Under the pieces are notes generated by a model. That model saw nothing but the letters and a program-made list of their open reading frames with translations, was not told the origin of the DNA and did no database searches. Of a stretch of DNA of 59,132 nt, positions 25,188 to 34,248 are shown one piece after another. The position numbers and the translations under genes were made by a program. The stretch's first letter is position 1; every line of letters starts with the position of its first letter. This stretch comes from an uncultured Eubacteriales bacterium (GTDB lineage: Bacteria > Bacillota > Clostridia > Christensenellales > CAG-314): the NCBI GenBank assembly GCA_900546875.1, contig URET01000004.1, positions 1-59,132 on the forward strand. The letters are read 5' to 3'.

Positions 25188-26828
25188 ATGAGAAATTATA
25201 AAGCCATTTATGATATCTGGTGCAAGAAAGTAAGTGACGAAGCGCTGCTCGGGGAATTAAAGGGAATGAGCGAAAAGGAGATATCCGATTGTTTTTATAA
25301 AGATCTTGAATTCGGGACAGGCGGATTAAGAGGAGAACTGGGCGCCGGGACTAATAATCTGAATATTTATACAATCAGAAAGGTAAGTGAAGGCGTTGCG
25401 AGGTATGAAGCGGAAAATAACGGAAAGAGTGTGGCGATAGCCTATGACAGCCGTATAAAATCCGATCTTTTTGCGAAGGAAAGCGCATGTGTATTTGCCG
25501 CGCACGGACTCAAGGTATATATGACGCCTGCTCTTATGCCCACTCCGTTTTTGTCTTTTATGACAAGGTATTATCATTGTGACGCCGGAGTCATGATAAC
25601 CGCGAGTCATAATCCCAAGCAGTATAACGGTTACAAGGTGTACGGCGCGGACGGATGTCAGGTCACGGACAACGTAGCGAACAAGATTACGGAAAAGATA
25701 AATGCGGTTGATTGTTTTGAAGTGGAGCCGCTGGATTTTGAAGAAGCGGTAGCTCAGGGGAAGATAGTTTACACCGATGAAAAGATAAAAGAGGATTATC
25801 TGAAGAACGTTTATGCGAGCGGGACAGCCGAGAATGCAAAAGGGCTTAAGGTCACATATTCCGCTCTCAACGGAACGGGGATAATGTTAGTGCCCGAGGC
25901 TCTCAGGCACATAGGAGTCGAAGTCAAGGAAGTAGCCGAGCAGTGTGTGCCGGACGGGAATTTTCCGACATGTCCCTATCCGAATCCCGAGAAGCCGGAA
26001 GCGCTTTCATTGGGAATGGCATATGCGGAAAAAAACGGATCTGATCTTCTGATCGCCACCGATCCGGATGCGGACAGGATAGGCGTAGTTGTAAAGACGA
26101 AGGAAGGGAATGTGCGTCTTACGGGAAACGAAACGGGAATACTTCTCTGTGATTTTATTTTGTCCGGGTGGAAGAAGAACGTCAGGCCCGTAGTCATAAA
26201 GACCATAGTGACCACTAAACTGATCGGCAAGATATGTAAAAAGTTCGGCGCCGATATGATAAACGTATATACGGGATTCAAATATATAGGCGAACAGATA
26301 GGGCTTCTTGAAAAGAAAGGAGAAGAAGAAAGGTTTGCGTTGGGGTTTGAAGAGAGTTACGGATACTTAACAGGTACTTATGTAAGAGATAAGGATGCCG
26401 TGGTAGCGGCGGTGGCGGTATGCGAGATGGCGGCAGAGCTTTTGAAGCATGGCAAGACGCTGGCAGACAGGCTTGAAGAGATTTATAAAGAATACGGGTA
26501 CGTAGAGCATCAGACATTATCATACAGGTTTGAAGGGAGCGAAGGGAGCATAGCTAAGGCAAAGGTGCTCAACGGAGTCAGAGAAGGACGTCCGGAAACA
26601 ATAGGCGGACTCAAAGTTGAGAAAATGGTCGATTACCTTCATGATGAGACCGGGCTTCAGAAATCAGACGTAATGAGGTTTGATCTGGAGAAAGAAGCGG
26701 AGCTGATACTGAGACCATCCGGGACCGAGCCTTTGATAAAGGCTTATATAACCGCGTGCGGAGATAAAGAATCAAACAAAGAAATATTTAACGAAATCAC
26801 GGAATATCTTAACTCGATTATGAACTGA
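25188..26828 (+). CDS. pgcA: Phosphoglucomutase/phosphomannomutase
   Basis: A 546-residue alpha-phosphohexomutase that interconverts sugar 1- and 6-phosphates, feeding glycolysis and cell-envelope sugar nucleotides. The N-terminal YKDLEFGTGGLRGELGAGTN, the phosphoserine loop MITASHNPKQYNGYK, the metal loop ATDPDADRIG, the sugar loop GFEESYGYL and the phosphate-binding RPSGTEPLIKAY are all present. GGAGG lies before the ATG. It has its own promoter and stands alone between the surface protein and the STAS operon. Confidence 0.96.
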   Translation: MRNYKAIYDIWCKKVSDEALLGELKGMSEKEISDCFYKDLEFGTGGLRGELGAGTNNLNIYTIRKVSEGVARYEAENNGKSVAIAYDSRIKSDLFAKESACVFAAHGLKVYMTPALMPTPFLSFMTRYYHCDAGVMITASHNPKQYNGYKVYGADGCQVTDNVANKITEKINAVDCFEVEPLDFEEAVAQGKIVYTDEKIKEDYLKNVYASGTAENAKGLKVTYSALNGTGIMLVPEALRHIGVEVKEVAEQCVPDGNFPTCPYPNPEKPEALSLGMAYAEKNGSDLLIATDPDADRIGVVVKTKEGNVRLTGNETGILLCDFILSGWKKNVRPVVIKTIVTTKLIGKICKKFGADMINVYTGFKYIGEQIGLLEKKGEEERFALGFEESYGYLTGTYVRDKDAVVAAVAVCEMAAELLKHGKTLADRLEEIYKEYGYVEHQTLSYRFEGSEGSIAKAKVLNGVREGRPETIGGLKVEKMVDYLHDETGLQKSDVMRFDLEKEAELILRPSGTEPLIKAYITACGDKESNKEIFNEITEYLNSIMN

Positions 26829-26833
26829 AACGG

Positions 26834-26862
26834 TTGAAAAAAAATCATAAATATGATATACT
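26834..26862 (+). promoter_or_regulatory. Promoter of the partner-switching operon
   Basis: TTGAAA and TATACT are 17 bp apart, beginning 6 bases after the pgcA stop codon. Confidence 0.75.
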
Positions 26863-26928
26863 GCCGTGCGGTTGAAGATTGCGGATAAGCAAAATCGTAC
26901 GGCTTTTATTTATAAGGAGAGTTCGATA

Positions 26929-27228
26929 ATGAAAATCACGAAAAAGCAGGAAGGAACCGTTCTTGAAATCAAACTTGAAGGCAGACTCGATACCATGACT
27001 TCACCGCAATTTGAAGCCGAAGTAGTAAAATCCATTTCCGGAGTCACAGAGCTTGTGCTCGATTTTTCCGGTCTTGAATATCTTTCGAGTGCCGGGCTGA
27101 GGGTTTTGCTCGGTGCTCAGAAGACAATGAATAAGCAAGGAAAGATGGTGGTGAAGCACGTTAACGACACGATCATGGAAGTTTTTGATATCACCGGATT
27201 TTCCGATATACTGACTATTGAAAAGTGA
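26929..27228 (+). CDS. STAS-domain anti-sigma-factor antagonist
   Basis: A 99-residue single STAS domain. The phospho-acceptor serine region LEYLSSAGLRVLLGAQ (Ser53/Ser54) follows the usual DFSGL strand. In partner switching an RsbW-type kinase phosphorylates this serine and a SpoIIE-type phosphatase removes the phosphate. Both partner types are encoded 3-6 kb downstream in the same orientation. The start at 26929 has AAGGAG upstream; longer forms are rejected. It ends 1 base before the transporter start. Confidence 0.92.
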   Translation: MKITKKQEGTVLEIKLEGRLDTMTSPQFEAEVVKSISGVTELVLDFSGLEYLSSAGLRVLLGAQKTMNKQGKMVVKHVNDTIMEVFDITGFSDILTIEK

Positions 27229-27229
27229 T

Positions 27230-29014
27230 ATGAAACATGACAACAGTTTTATTCGAGGGATATTTTTAAAATATGCCGGATTATCCTCCTTTGCGTTGCT
27301 TTGCAGTACGCTCGGACAATTGGGTAATTCTGTTGTTGTGGGGAATATGCTGGGGAGCGAAGCGTTATCTTTCGTGACTCTGATAAACCCGTTATATTGT
27401 ATATTTACTATAGGGGGATATTTACTGAGCATAGGCGGACTTGCCGTATGCTCTTTTCTTATAGGTGAAGATAAATTTTCGCAATGCGGGAAGGCGTATA
27501 CGGTAACATATATCCTGACGGTGATGACAGGTGTGATCGTCAGCGGGCTAATGTTGCTGTTTCTGCCCGGTATACTGAAGCTGTCCGGAGTGAGCGGGGA
27601 GATATACGGTGAAGTGTATGATTATGCCGTGATGACCGTAGTGACCGGAGTGTTTACTATGGCGATGTATCCCGCATTCAATTTTCTTCGTCTGGACGGG
27701 AAAATGAAGGCGGCAGTAGCCGTATTTTTTCTTCAGGGGGCGGTTACTGTCGTTGCTGACGTGCTGTTGATAGAAAGCGGAGCGGGTATAACCGGAGTCG
27801 GAATAGCGACGCTGTGCGGTACGGCGTTGAGCGGGATCGGCGGATTTCTGATAATAGCCGTAAAAGGTAAGATCCTGAAGCCGGAGAAAGTGACGCTGAA
27901 GGAATTTATCCGGTTATCGGGGAAGATCATTCGGACCGGCAGTCCCGGCGCTGTGGAAAATGCCTGTATAGCCGTCAGATCGGTCGTGCTCAACAACCTT
28001 TTGATGAGCACATTCGGGACTTATGCGGTGACCGCTATAGGCGTTGTCAATTCTGTCAACTCAGTTGCGCTGATAATCATATCTGCGTTCAGCGGCGCCG
28101 TTATACCCTTTATAGGAGTATTTTCGGCCGACAGAGATACCTCCGGAATAAGGAGGATACTTTCCGAAGCTCTGAAGTGGGGAGGTAGCCTTACTTCGGT
28201 ACTGGCTTTGTTTCTTATTTTGTTTCCGACTGCCGCGGTTCTGGCTTTCGGAGTTTCCGAAGGAGAAGCCTATGATATCACGGTAACGGCAGTAAGACTT
28301 TTTTCGGTCAGTCTGCCCGGAAGTATGCTGGGCAATCTGCTCATTTCGATGCATCTGGCCAATAAAAGAGTATGGCTGGCAAATATTATAACTTTTTTAA
28401 GACATTTCGGTTTTTTGATATTATTTTTCTTTGCTTTGGTCTCTTCAGAGGACGGGAAAGCCGTCTGGAACGCTTACTGGTTGACCGAAGCAGCAACGCT
28501 TGCGGTAACGGGTATTATGCATCTTGCGGTATCCCGTAAAAAAGCCTATGTAAACAAACTGACTCTTTTCGACGAGGAAACCGAAAAAGCCGGGAAGTCT
28601 TTTTCATATACCGTTCAGAATAATGTCGAGTCAGTGATAGGGTGTGTCGAAGAGGTAGGGCGGTTTGCCGGGGAGAATGAGCTTTCGCCGAAAAAGAGCA
28701 TGTTGCTGTCGCTTTCGCTGGAGGAAATGTTGTCATCGGTAAGAGAGCATGCACTCAAAGGAAAAAGCGGCCTGACGATAGAAGTCAGGATCGTGATAAT
28801 AAACGATGATCTCATCATCAGAATAAGAAACGGAGGAGCTCAGTTCAATCCGATAAGTTATTATGAAAAGATGTCGCGGTCGGCGGAAGGGGGCGGTATT
28901 GACGATATGCTGGCTCTTGAAGACAGCCTTGGCATCAAAATGATACTGGACGCCACTCGCGTCGTAGATTACAGACGCACTTTCGGAGTGAACAATTTAA
29001 CGGTTGTAGTATGA
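27230..29014 (+). CDS. MATE-family transporter fused to an RsbW-like ATPase domain
   Basis: A 594-residue fusion. Residues 1 to about 445 form a MATE-type multidrug/organic-cation exporter with about 12 membrane helices (start GIFLKYAGLSSFALLCSTLG, repeat half near GKIIRTGSPGAVENACIA). After a short linker, residues about 450-594 form a GHKL/RsbW-like domain: LSLSLEEMLSSVREHA, IRNGGAQFNP, SLGIKMILDATRVVDYRR. These line up with VDEVFTNIVSYA, DSGIPFNP and GLGIYVVKK of the free RsbW-like protein at 32170. At the N-box Asn position this domain has Ser, so kinase activity is doubtful, and it may bind the STAS protein instead. Start ATG 27230 is coupled to the STAS stop. The fusion implies that transport or its signalling is controlled by partner switching. 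Confidence 0.88.
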   Translation: MKHDNSFIRGIFLKYAGLSSFALLCSTLGQLGNSVVVGNMLGSEALSFVTLINPLYCIFTIGGYLLSIGGLAVCSFLIGEDKFSQCGKAYTVTYILTVMTGVIVSGLMLLFLPGILKLSGVSGEIYGEVYDYAVMTVVTGVFTMAMYPAFNFLRLDGKMKAAVAVFFLQGAVTVVADVLLIESGAGITGVGIATLCGTALSGIGGFLIIAVKGKILKPEKVTLKEFIRLSGKIIRTGSPGAVENACIAVRSVVLNNLLMSTFGTYAVTAIGVVNSVNSVALIIISAFSGAVIPFIGVFSADRDTSGIRRILSEALKWGGSLTSVLALFLILFPTAAVLAFGVSEGEAYDITVTAVRLFSVSLPGSMLGNLLISMHLANKRVWLANIITFLRHFGFLILFFFALVSSEDGKAVWNAYWLTEAATLAVTGIMHLAVSRKKAYVNKLTLFDEETEKAGKSFSYTVQNNVESVIGCVEEVGRFAGENELSPKKSMLLSLSLEEMLSSVREHALKGKSGLTIEVRIVIINDDLIIRIRNGGAQFNPISYYEKMSRSAEGGGIDDMLALEDSLGIKMILDATRVVDYRRTFGVNNLTVVV

Positions 29015-29793
29015 ATTTCAGCTGGAATGAGTGTATTGAATTTGCAATGAAGGAAGGAGTCGTCAGAGTAAGACAGATAAGAGAAGAGGATATAGAAGCT
29101 TTAATACCTTTATACAATGAAACTCTGATAGATATCGGCAATTACAGAGAACGTCTCGATGCGGAAAGCTCGGAATCCTTCGGTAAGATCGGAGGTATGT
29201 TCTCGATATACGGTTCAAGGGAGGTAAAGGAGATCACTGAAGATAAGACTAACGGATTTATGCTCGGAGCGTTTGAAGGCGATCGTCCGGTGGGATTGGT
29301 GTGGAGCGCGCTGAGCGACGATCATTTTGATGATTTTTCGGAGAAGTACCGTGAAAGAGAAGGGTTTCCCGATTTTTGCCGTGAGTACGAGAAGATGCTT
29401 GCGGAAAACTCTTTGCTATACGGAAGGGAAATAATTGTAACTCCTTCGGCGAAGAACAAAGGGATAGCGGCCTGTCTTATTTACGCGCTGGTCTATTGCG
29501 GAAACAAATTCGGTTTCAGTCATACCACCGGAGAAGTTTACAATGTAAGAGGTTATGATGTCGGGAGAGGCTTTGTTCCGGTAAATCTTTTTAACAGCCG
29601 TTCTTTTCATGTGCTTAAGGAACAGACAGGGGGAGAAAATGTTTGCGGATTCGGTCTTGTTGTCAGAAAGCTCAACGGCTTCATCGTTTACTATGAATCT
29701 GAGGTGATAGTCTGGACATGGGAAAAAATGAAAGCGGCATGCGAGATGCATTTTAAAAGCAAAAATATTGAGTTTGATATAAAGCCGATATAG
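29011..29793 (+). CDS. GNAT-like acetyltransferase in the STAS operon
   Basis: A 260-residue protein overlapping the transporter stop by 4 bases (ATGA). It has an N-terminal VRVRQIREEDIEALIPLYNE, typical for GNAT folds. The central VTPSAKNKGIAACLIYALV fits the acetyl-CoA pyrophosphate loop, although the usual Gly-rich pattern is weak. The last 90 residues have no clear match. The tight coupling to the transporter suggests that it modifies either the transported compound or a component of the switch, but there is no direct evidence for a substrate. Confidence 0.65.
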   Translation: MNFSWNECIEFAMKEGVVRVRQIREEDIEALIPLYNETLIDIGNYRERLDAESSESFGKIGGMFSIYGSREVKEITEDKTNGFMLGAFEGDRPVGLVWSALSDDHFDDFSEKYREREGFPDFCREYEKMLAENSLLYGREIIVTPSAKNKGIAACLIYALVYCGNKFGFSHTTGEVYNVRGYDVGRGFVPVNLFNSRSFHVLKEQTGGENVCGFGLVVRKLNGFIVYYESEVIVWTWEKMKAACEMHFKSKNIEFDIKPI

Positions 29794-29898
29794 ATCAATG
29801 TAAATCTTACATACAGTTGAAAAGAGTCGGATATGTATGCAGCTTGATAAGTAAAGGCAAAATACTGAGGTATAAAAAGGAAGTCGGCGGAGGTAGAT

Positions 29899-32166
29899 AT
29901 GGGAAGAAACAGTATAAAAGCGAAATTATTGAAATCTTTTTTATTTATAATAATTGCGGTGCTTCTGATCTCTGCAGTGTTGTTGGAAGCCGGAGTTATA
30001 ATAATCAGAGGAATATCTTCTGCCGCAAGTGACGAAGCCGGAAACAAGGCGGGAGAAAGCAGTGAAGAACTGCTGAGGGAACAGATAATCAGTTCTTCGG
30101 CAGAGTTGATAGGAGTAAAGACGGATAATATCGATTCACAGTTTCAGGAGATAATACATGTTGTATCTTCGACGGCGGATTACATAACTTATATGTATAA
30201 TAACAAGGAGCTTTTCTCTCAGACAGAGGATGTTATGACGGTGTTTGAATATCAGGAGGCGCTTGAAGCGGAAGGAAGATGGGAAGAGTTTCAAGAGGAG
30301 CCGTATCTGACAATGCATTGGTTGTGGAACAAACAGAGCGTTTACGAGGCAAATATGGAAGCCGTGGACAGTGAGCTGAGACTTGTCAAGAATCTGGAAG
30401 GACTTTTTCTTTCGATAATGACGACGTACGATGATATGATATCGACCGTATATCTGACGAGCACCGCAATAGGCGAAGCGGATGGGGGAGACTATTATAA
30501 TGTAGGGTATGATAAGGCACTGGCGATAAAATACGCCGGACTTTCATCTATGGACGAACCCGGCATGGATATGGAAAACAGTATTTTTTTGCGTGACTGG
30601 TATAACATTCCGCTGCAAAGCGGAGAGATATATATATCCACTTCGCCGGACAATGACATGTTCGGCAGGGGTAAGGTAGTAACGATATGCAAGGCATATT
30701 ATGAAGGAGAAGGGGCTTCGAGGGTAGCTAAAGGCGTATTCAGTGTAGACATGTACACAACCGGAATAAGTGACAGTATTCTTGATACCGTAATAGGGTC
30801 AGGAGGGTATGCGTTATTGTGTTCGGTAGATGAATCGAGCGGCGAACTTAGTATTATAGCGTCACAGACGGGTGACGAAGACGCTCAAACCATACTTGGA
30901 AATAATTACGGAGAAATATCTGCAGGAATTGTCTCTGAAACTTTGCCTGAAAGTGGTTACTATACCACGACTGCAGGTGGTAAAGAATATTATGTGACTT
31001 TTGATAACGTGGAAAACGTCGGATGGGTAATAGTGGCTTTGATGTCGGCGGATGAGATAGCCGAAAAAGCGGCTGCATCGTCGCAGGCAATACTTTCCAT
31101 AATGACTGAAAGCGTGACCCGTATGGACAGCGGTATACTTATACTCAATGCGGTGCTGATAGGGGTATTTGTATTGATCATAGTTGCCGTTATATTTATC
31201 GTAAACGGATTATGCAAACGTATAACAGCGCCTATAGTGAAGCTTGAAGGAAATGTCAGGACTATCGGACAAGGCAACCTGGATTATAAGTCGGATATAC
31301 ATACAGCAGACGAAGTGGAGAGTTTATCCGTGACATTTGAAAGGATGACCAAGAGCTTGAAAAATTATATAGAGAATCTCAATAAGGTGACTGCAGATAA
31401 AGAGAGGATAGCCACCGAGCTTAACGTTGCGACCCATATACAGGCCAGTATGTTGCCTTGTATATTCCCGCCTTTTCCTGAAAACAAAGAATTTGATATA
31501 TTTGCGAGCATGCAGCCGGCGAAAGAGGTCGGGGGGGATTTTTATGACTTTTTCCTTGTGGACAAAACACATCTTGGATTTGTGATAGCCGATGTTTCGG
31601 GGAAGGGAGTACCTGCGGCGTTGTTTATGGTCATAGCGAAAACGCTCATCAAGAACCACGCTCAGGCGGGGCTTTCACCGGCGGAAGTGTTCAACGCGGT
31701 AAATTCACAGCTTTGCGAAAACAACGAAGCGGGGATGTTTGTGACGGGCTGGATGGGACTTATGGAGATACAAACCGGAAAAGTAAAATTCGTGAATGCC
31801 GGACATAATCCTCCGTTGATATGCAGGAAAGGGGGAGAGTTCGAATATCTCAGAAGCAAGGCGGGGTTTGTGCTTGCCGGGATGGAAGGATTCACTTATA
31901 AAGAGTATGAAATGGAACTGAGCGAAGGAGATATGCTGTTTCTTTATACCGACGGTGTGACCGAAGCCACCGATCCAGAAGGACAGCTTTTCGGGGAAAA
32001 GCGTCTGAAAGATGTTTTGGACAGGGGAAAAGACAAGGCGTTGTATGAGCTGCTGCCGATGGTAAAAAACGATATCGACATTTTTGTAAAGGGCGCGGAT
32101 CAGTTTGACGACATAACCATGCTTTCAGTGCGTTATTACGGCGCGGACAAAGAAAAAACGGAGTAA
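29899..32166 (+). CDS. Membrane SpoIIE/RsbU-type PP2C serine phosphatase with external sensor
   Basis: A 755-residue receptor phosphatase. Membrane segment at about residues 13-36, an external Cache-like sensor of about 375 residues, a second membrane segment near 413-438, a HAMP domain (ITAPIVKLEGNVRTIGQGNL), a short coiled coil, then a PP2C SpoIIE domain: GGDFYDFF, IADVSGKGVPAALFM, NAGHNPPLI, LYTDGVTEA and DQFDDITML supply the metal-binding aspartates. It would dephosphorylate the STAS protein at 26929 when the external ligand is sensed. GGAGGTAGAT precedes ATG 29899. It is followed 3 bases later by the RsbW-like kinase. Confidence 0.93.
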   Translation: MGRNSIKAKLLKSFLFIIIAVLLISAVLLEAGVIIIRGISSAASDEAGNKAGESSEELLREQIISSSAELIGVKTDNIDSQFQEIIHVVSSTADYITYMYNNKELFSQTEDVMTVFEYQEALEAEGRWEEFQEEPYLTMHWLWNKQSVYEANMEAVDSELRLVKNLEGLFLSIMTTYDDMISTVYLTSTAIGEADGGDYYNVGYDKALAIKYAGLSSMDEPGMDMENSIFLRDWYNIPLQSGEIYISTSPDNDMFGRGKVVTICKAYYEGEGASRVAKGVFSVDMYTTGISDSILDTVIGSGGYALLCSVDESSGELSIIASQTGDEDAQTILGNNYGEISAGIVSETLPESGYYTTTAGGKEYYVTFDNVENVGWVIVALMSADEIAEKAAASSQAILSIMTESVTRMDSGILILNAVLIGVFVLIIVAVIFIVNGLCKRITAPIVKLEGNVRTIGQGNLDYKSDIHTADEVESLSVTFERMTKSLKNYIENLNKVTADKERIATELNVATHIQASMLPCIFPPFPENKEFDIFASMQPAKEVGGDFYDFFLVDKTHLGFVIADVSGKGVPAALFMVIAKTLIKNHAQAGLSPAEVFNAVNSQLCENNEAGMFVTGWMGLMEIQTGKVKFVNAGHNPPLICRKGGEFEYLRSKAGFVLAGMEGFTYKEYEMELSEGDMLFLYTDGVTEATDPEGQLFGEKRLKDVLDRGKDKALYELLPMVKNDIDIFVKGADQFDDITMLSVRYYGADKEKTE

Positions 32167-32169
32167 AAA

Positions 32170-32583
32170 ATGAAAAAGGAATTGACGGTTAAGGCAAGCA
32201 GGGGGAATTATACTGCTGTAGAACAATTCATTACCGAGGCGCTTGAAGAAGCAGAAGCCTCGCCTAAAGAAGCAGCGCGGATATCAATAGCCGTAGACGA
32301 AGTTTTCACGAATATAGTCAGTTATGCATACGGCAGAAATGATGACGGAGAGGTTACCGTATCGGTAGACGCCGAGTCAAACAGGATAGTTTTGGTATTT
32401 ACCGATTCCGGGATTCCTTTTAATCCTTTGCAAAAAAGCGATCCGGATATCACTTTGCCTGCCGAATCACGGAGCATAGGCGGATTGGGTATATATGTCG
32501 TGAAAAAGACCATGGACGACGTGAGCTACGAGTATAAAAACGGTAAAAACATACTTACTATAGTGAAAAATATCAATCGATAA
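32170..32583 (+). CDS. RsbW-like anti-sigma factor/serine kinase
   Basis: A 137-residue GHKL ATPase. The N-box AVDEVFTNIVSYA has the catalytic Glu and magnesium-binding Asn. The G1 region TDSGIPFNP and lid IGGLGIYVVKK complete the site. It would phosphorylate the STAS protein and otherwise bind a partner, classically a sigma factor. No sigma factor gene is nearby, so its target may be elsewhere, or may be the transporter fusion itself. Last gene of the operon, followed by a terminator. Confidence 0.92.
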   Translation: MKKELTVKASRGNYTAVEQFITEALEEAEASPKEAARISIAVDEVFTNIVSYAYGRNDDGEVTVSVDAESNRIVLVFTDSGIPFNPLQKSDPDITLPAESRSIGGLGIYVVKKTMDDVSYEYKNGKNILTIVKNINR

Positions 32584-32714
32584 AGAGTGTAAAACGAAAA
32601 AATGTACAGCAAACAGAAATTCGGGTTCAAAAAAAGCATAGGTCAAATTAAAGTGAAGGCTTTTTGCACTTTCGAAAGGCTTTCTTAAGAGAAAAACACC
32701 GTATTTATGCGATG

Positions 32715-32747
32715 AAAAAAACCGCTTTCGGAGGAGAGCGGTTTTTT
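32715..32747 (+). terminator. Terminator of the partner-switching operon
   Basis: A seven-base A-run plus CCGCT pairs with AGCGG plus six T around a 10-base loop. A clear bidirectional-type terminator. Confidence 0.85.
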
Positions 32748-32831
32748 GATGCAATAAAAAAAGTTCTATTTTATTAATCCGAAGCATATCTATTGGTTTA
32801 AAAGACAGGCTGTAAGGCTCAAGGAGGGAGT

Positions 32832-33788
32832 ATGGAGAAATACAATATCGGGGTAGTCGGTTACGGTAATCTCGGTAAAGCATTGGTGAAAAGACTAAGT
32901 ATTTCACGCAATATGCGTGCGTCGGTGATCTTTACACGCAGGGACCCGCGGGAGATTGGAAATACCTTTCGTGCGGAAACAGACAGTTTCAGTAATATAT
33001 CCATGTATGAAGGCAAACTGGATGCATTAGCATTGACAGTCGGGAGCGCAAGCGACCTTGTGCCCGTAGCGTTATCGTTATGCGGCAAATTCAATCTCAT
33101 AGACGCATACGACGATCATAAAAGAATGAGAGATTATGCGCGTTTATTGAACGTAAAAGCGGAGGAAAGCGGGAAGCTTGCGTTTTATGCATGCGGATGG
33201 GATCCGGGGTTGATGTCTTTGGCGCGCGGATTGTTTGAAAGCGTACTGCCTTTCGGCAAAGGAATAAGTTTCTGGGGGAAAGGGGTCAGTCAGGGACATA
33301 CTCAGGCGGTAAAAGAAATAGAAGGAGTTAAGGACGCCTTGCAATATACGATCCCGATAAAGAGGTTCGAGACAAGAGCCGGACGCGGTCTGATCACCGA
33401 AACGCTTCCCGAAAATCTGCACAGAAGGTATGTGTTGGTTTCGGCGGCAGATGACGCGGACAAAGAGAGGATAAGGAAAACGATAACGGATATGCCGGAT
33501 TATTTTGATTTATACGAAACCAAGGTAGTATTCTGTACGGGCAAAAAAATAGAACGGCTGAAGAAGAATAAAGAGCACAAAGGCAGAGTTATAAGAGTAT
33601 GCGAGGAAACGGGCAGTATATTGGAGTTCAGAGTGGAGACTCAAAGCAATCCCGATCTGACCGCAAACATAATGGCGGCGTATCTTCCGGCGTTAATAAG
33701 GATGCAAAAAGAGGGGGAGAAGGGAGCGCGGAATGTTTTTGAAATACCTTTTGACAGACTTGTGGATGATAATATAAAATTCGTGTAG
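32832..33788 (+). CDS. ddh: meso-Diaminopimelate dehydrogenase
   Basis: A 318-residue NADP-dependent enzyme that makes meso-diaminopimelate in one step from tetrahydrodipicolinate, for lysine and peptidoglycan. The Rossmann start NIGVVGYGNLGKALVKRL and the family signatures FYACGWDPGLMSLAR and WGKGVSQGHTQAVKEIEGV are present. AAGGAGG lies just before ATG. It indicates a meso-DAP cell wall and the short lysine pathway. It stands alone between two operons. Confidence 0.95.
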   Translation: MEKYNIGVVGYGNLGKALVKRLSISRNMRASVIFTRRDPREIGNTFRAETDSFSNISMYEGKLDALALTVGSASDLVPVALSLCGKFNLIDAYDDHKRMRDYARLLNVKAEESGKLAFYACGWDPGLMSLARGLFESVLPFGKGISFWGKGVSQGHTQAVKEIEGVKDALQYTIPIKRFETRAGRGLITETLPENLHRRYVLVSAADDADKERIRKTITDMPDYFDLYETKVVFCTGKKIERLKKNKEHKGRVIRVCEETGSILEFRVETQSNPDLTANIMAAYLPALIRMQKEGEKGARNVFEIPFDRLVDDNIKFV

Positions 33789-33807
33789 GTAAAATTTATA
33801 AAAATGC

Positions 33808-33836
33808 TTGTAAGAAGGAAGAAGGTATGGTATAAT
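33808..33836 (+). promoter_or_regulatory. Promoter of the DRTGG/hydrogenase-like operon
   Basis: TTGTAA and a perfect TATAAT are 17 bp apart, about 60 bases before the first gene. Confidence 0.75.
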
Positions 33837-33897
33837 CGGAATATAAGACTTCTTGGACGGGGAAAGCTTATAAAAATCAAAGTCGGAGAAACGATGT

Positions 33898-34248
33898 ATG
33901 AAACTAAAGGAAGTTAAAGAGATTCTTCAGGCGGAAGTTCTGACGGGGGAGGACGAACTGGACATAGAAGTGCTTTCCGCTTGCGGATGTGACATGATGA
34001 GCGATGTGCTGGCTTTCGTTAAGGATCAGAGCATCCTGATAACCGGGTTGGTGAACCCGCAGGTGGTACGGACGGCGCTCATGATGGACATGAAGTGTAT
34101 AGTATTTGTAAGAGGGAAAAAGCCTGACGACAAGATAGTTGAAATGGCAGCCGAGCACGAGCTTGTGATAATGACCAGCAAATTCAGGATGTATGAAGCA
34201 TGCGGGATGCTGTATATCAGGGGGCTGAGGCCGAAGGAAGCGGCATAA
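33898..34248 (+). CDS. DRTGG-domain regulatory protein (first copy)
   Basis: A 116-residue soluble domain of the DRTGG type (MKLKEVKEILQAEVLTGEDEL, then SDVLAFVKDQSILITGL and VFVRGKKPDDKIVEMA). Such domains are often found beside CBS or kinase modules and in clostridial hydrogenase clusters, where their role is thought to be regulatory. A paralogue lies at 35938. Its stop overlaps the next start (TAATG), so the cassette is translationally coupled. Confidence 0.8.
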   Translation: MKLKEVKEILQAEVLTGEDELDIEVLSACGCDMMSDVLAFVKDQSILITGLVNPQVVRTALMMDMKCIVFVRGKKPDDKIVEMAAEHELVIMTSKFRMYEACGMLYIRGLRPKEAA

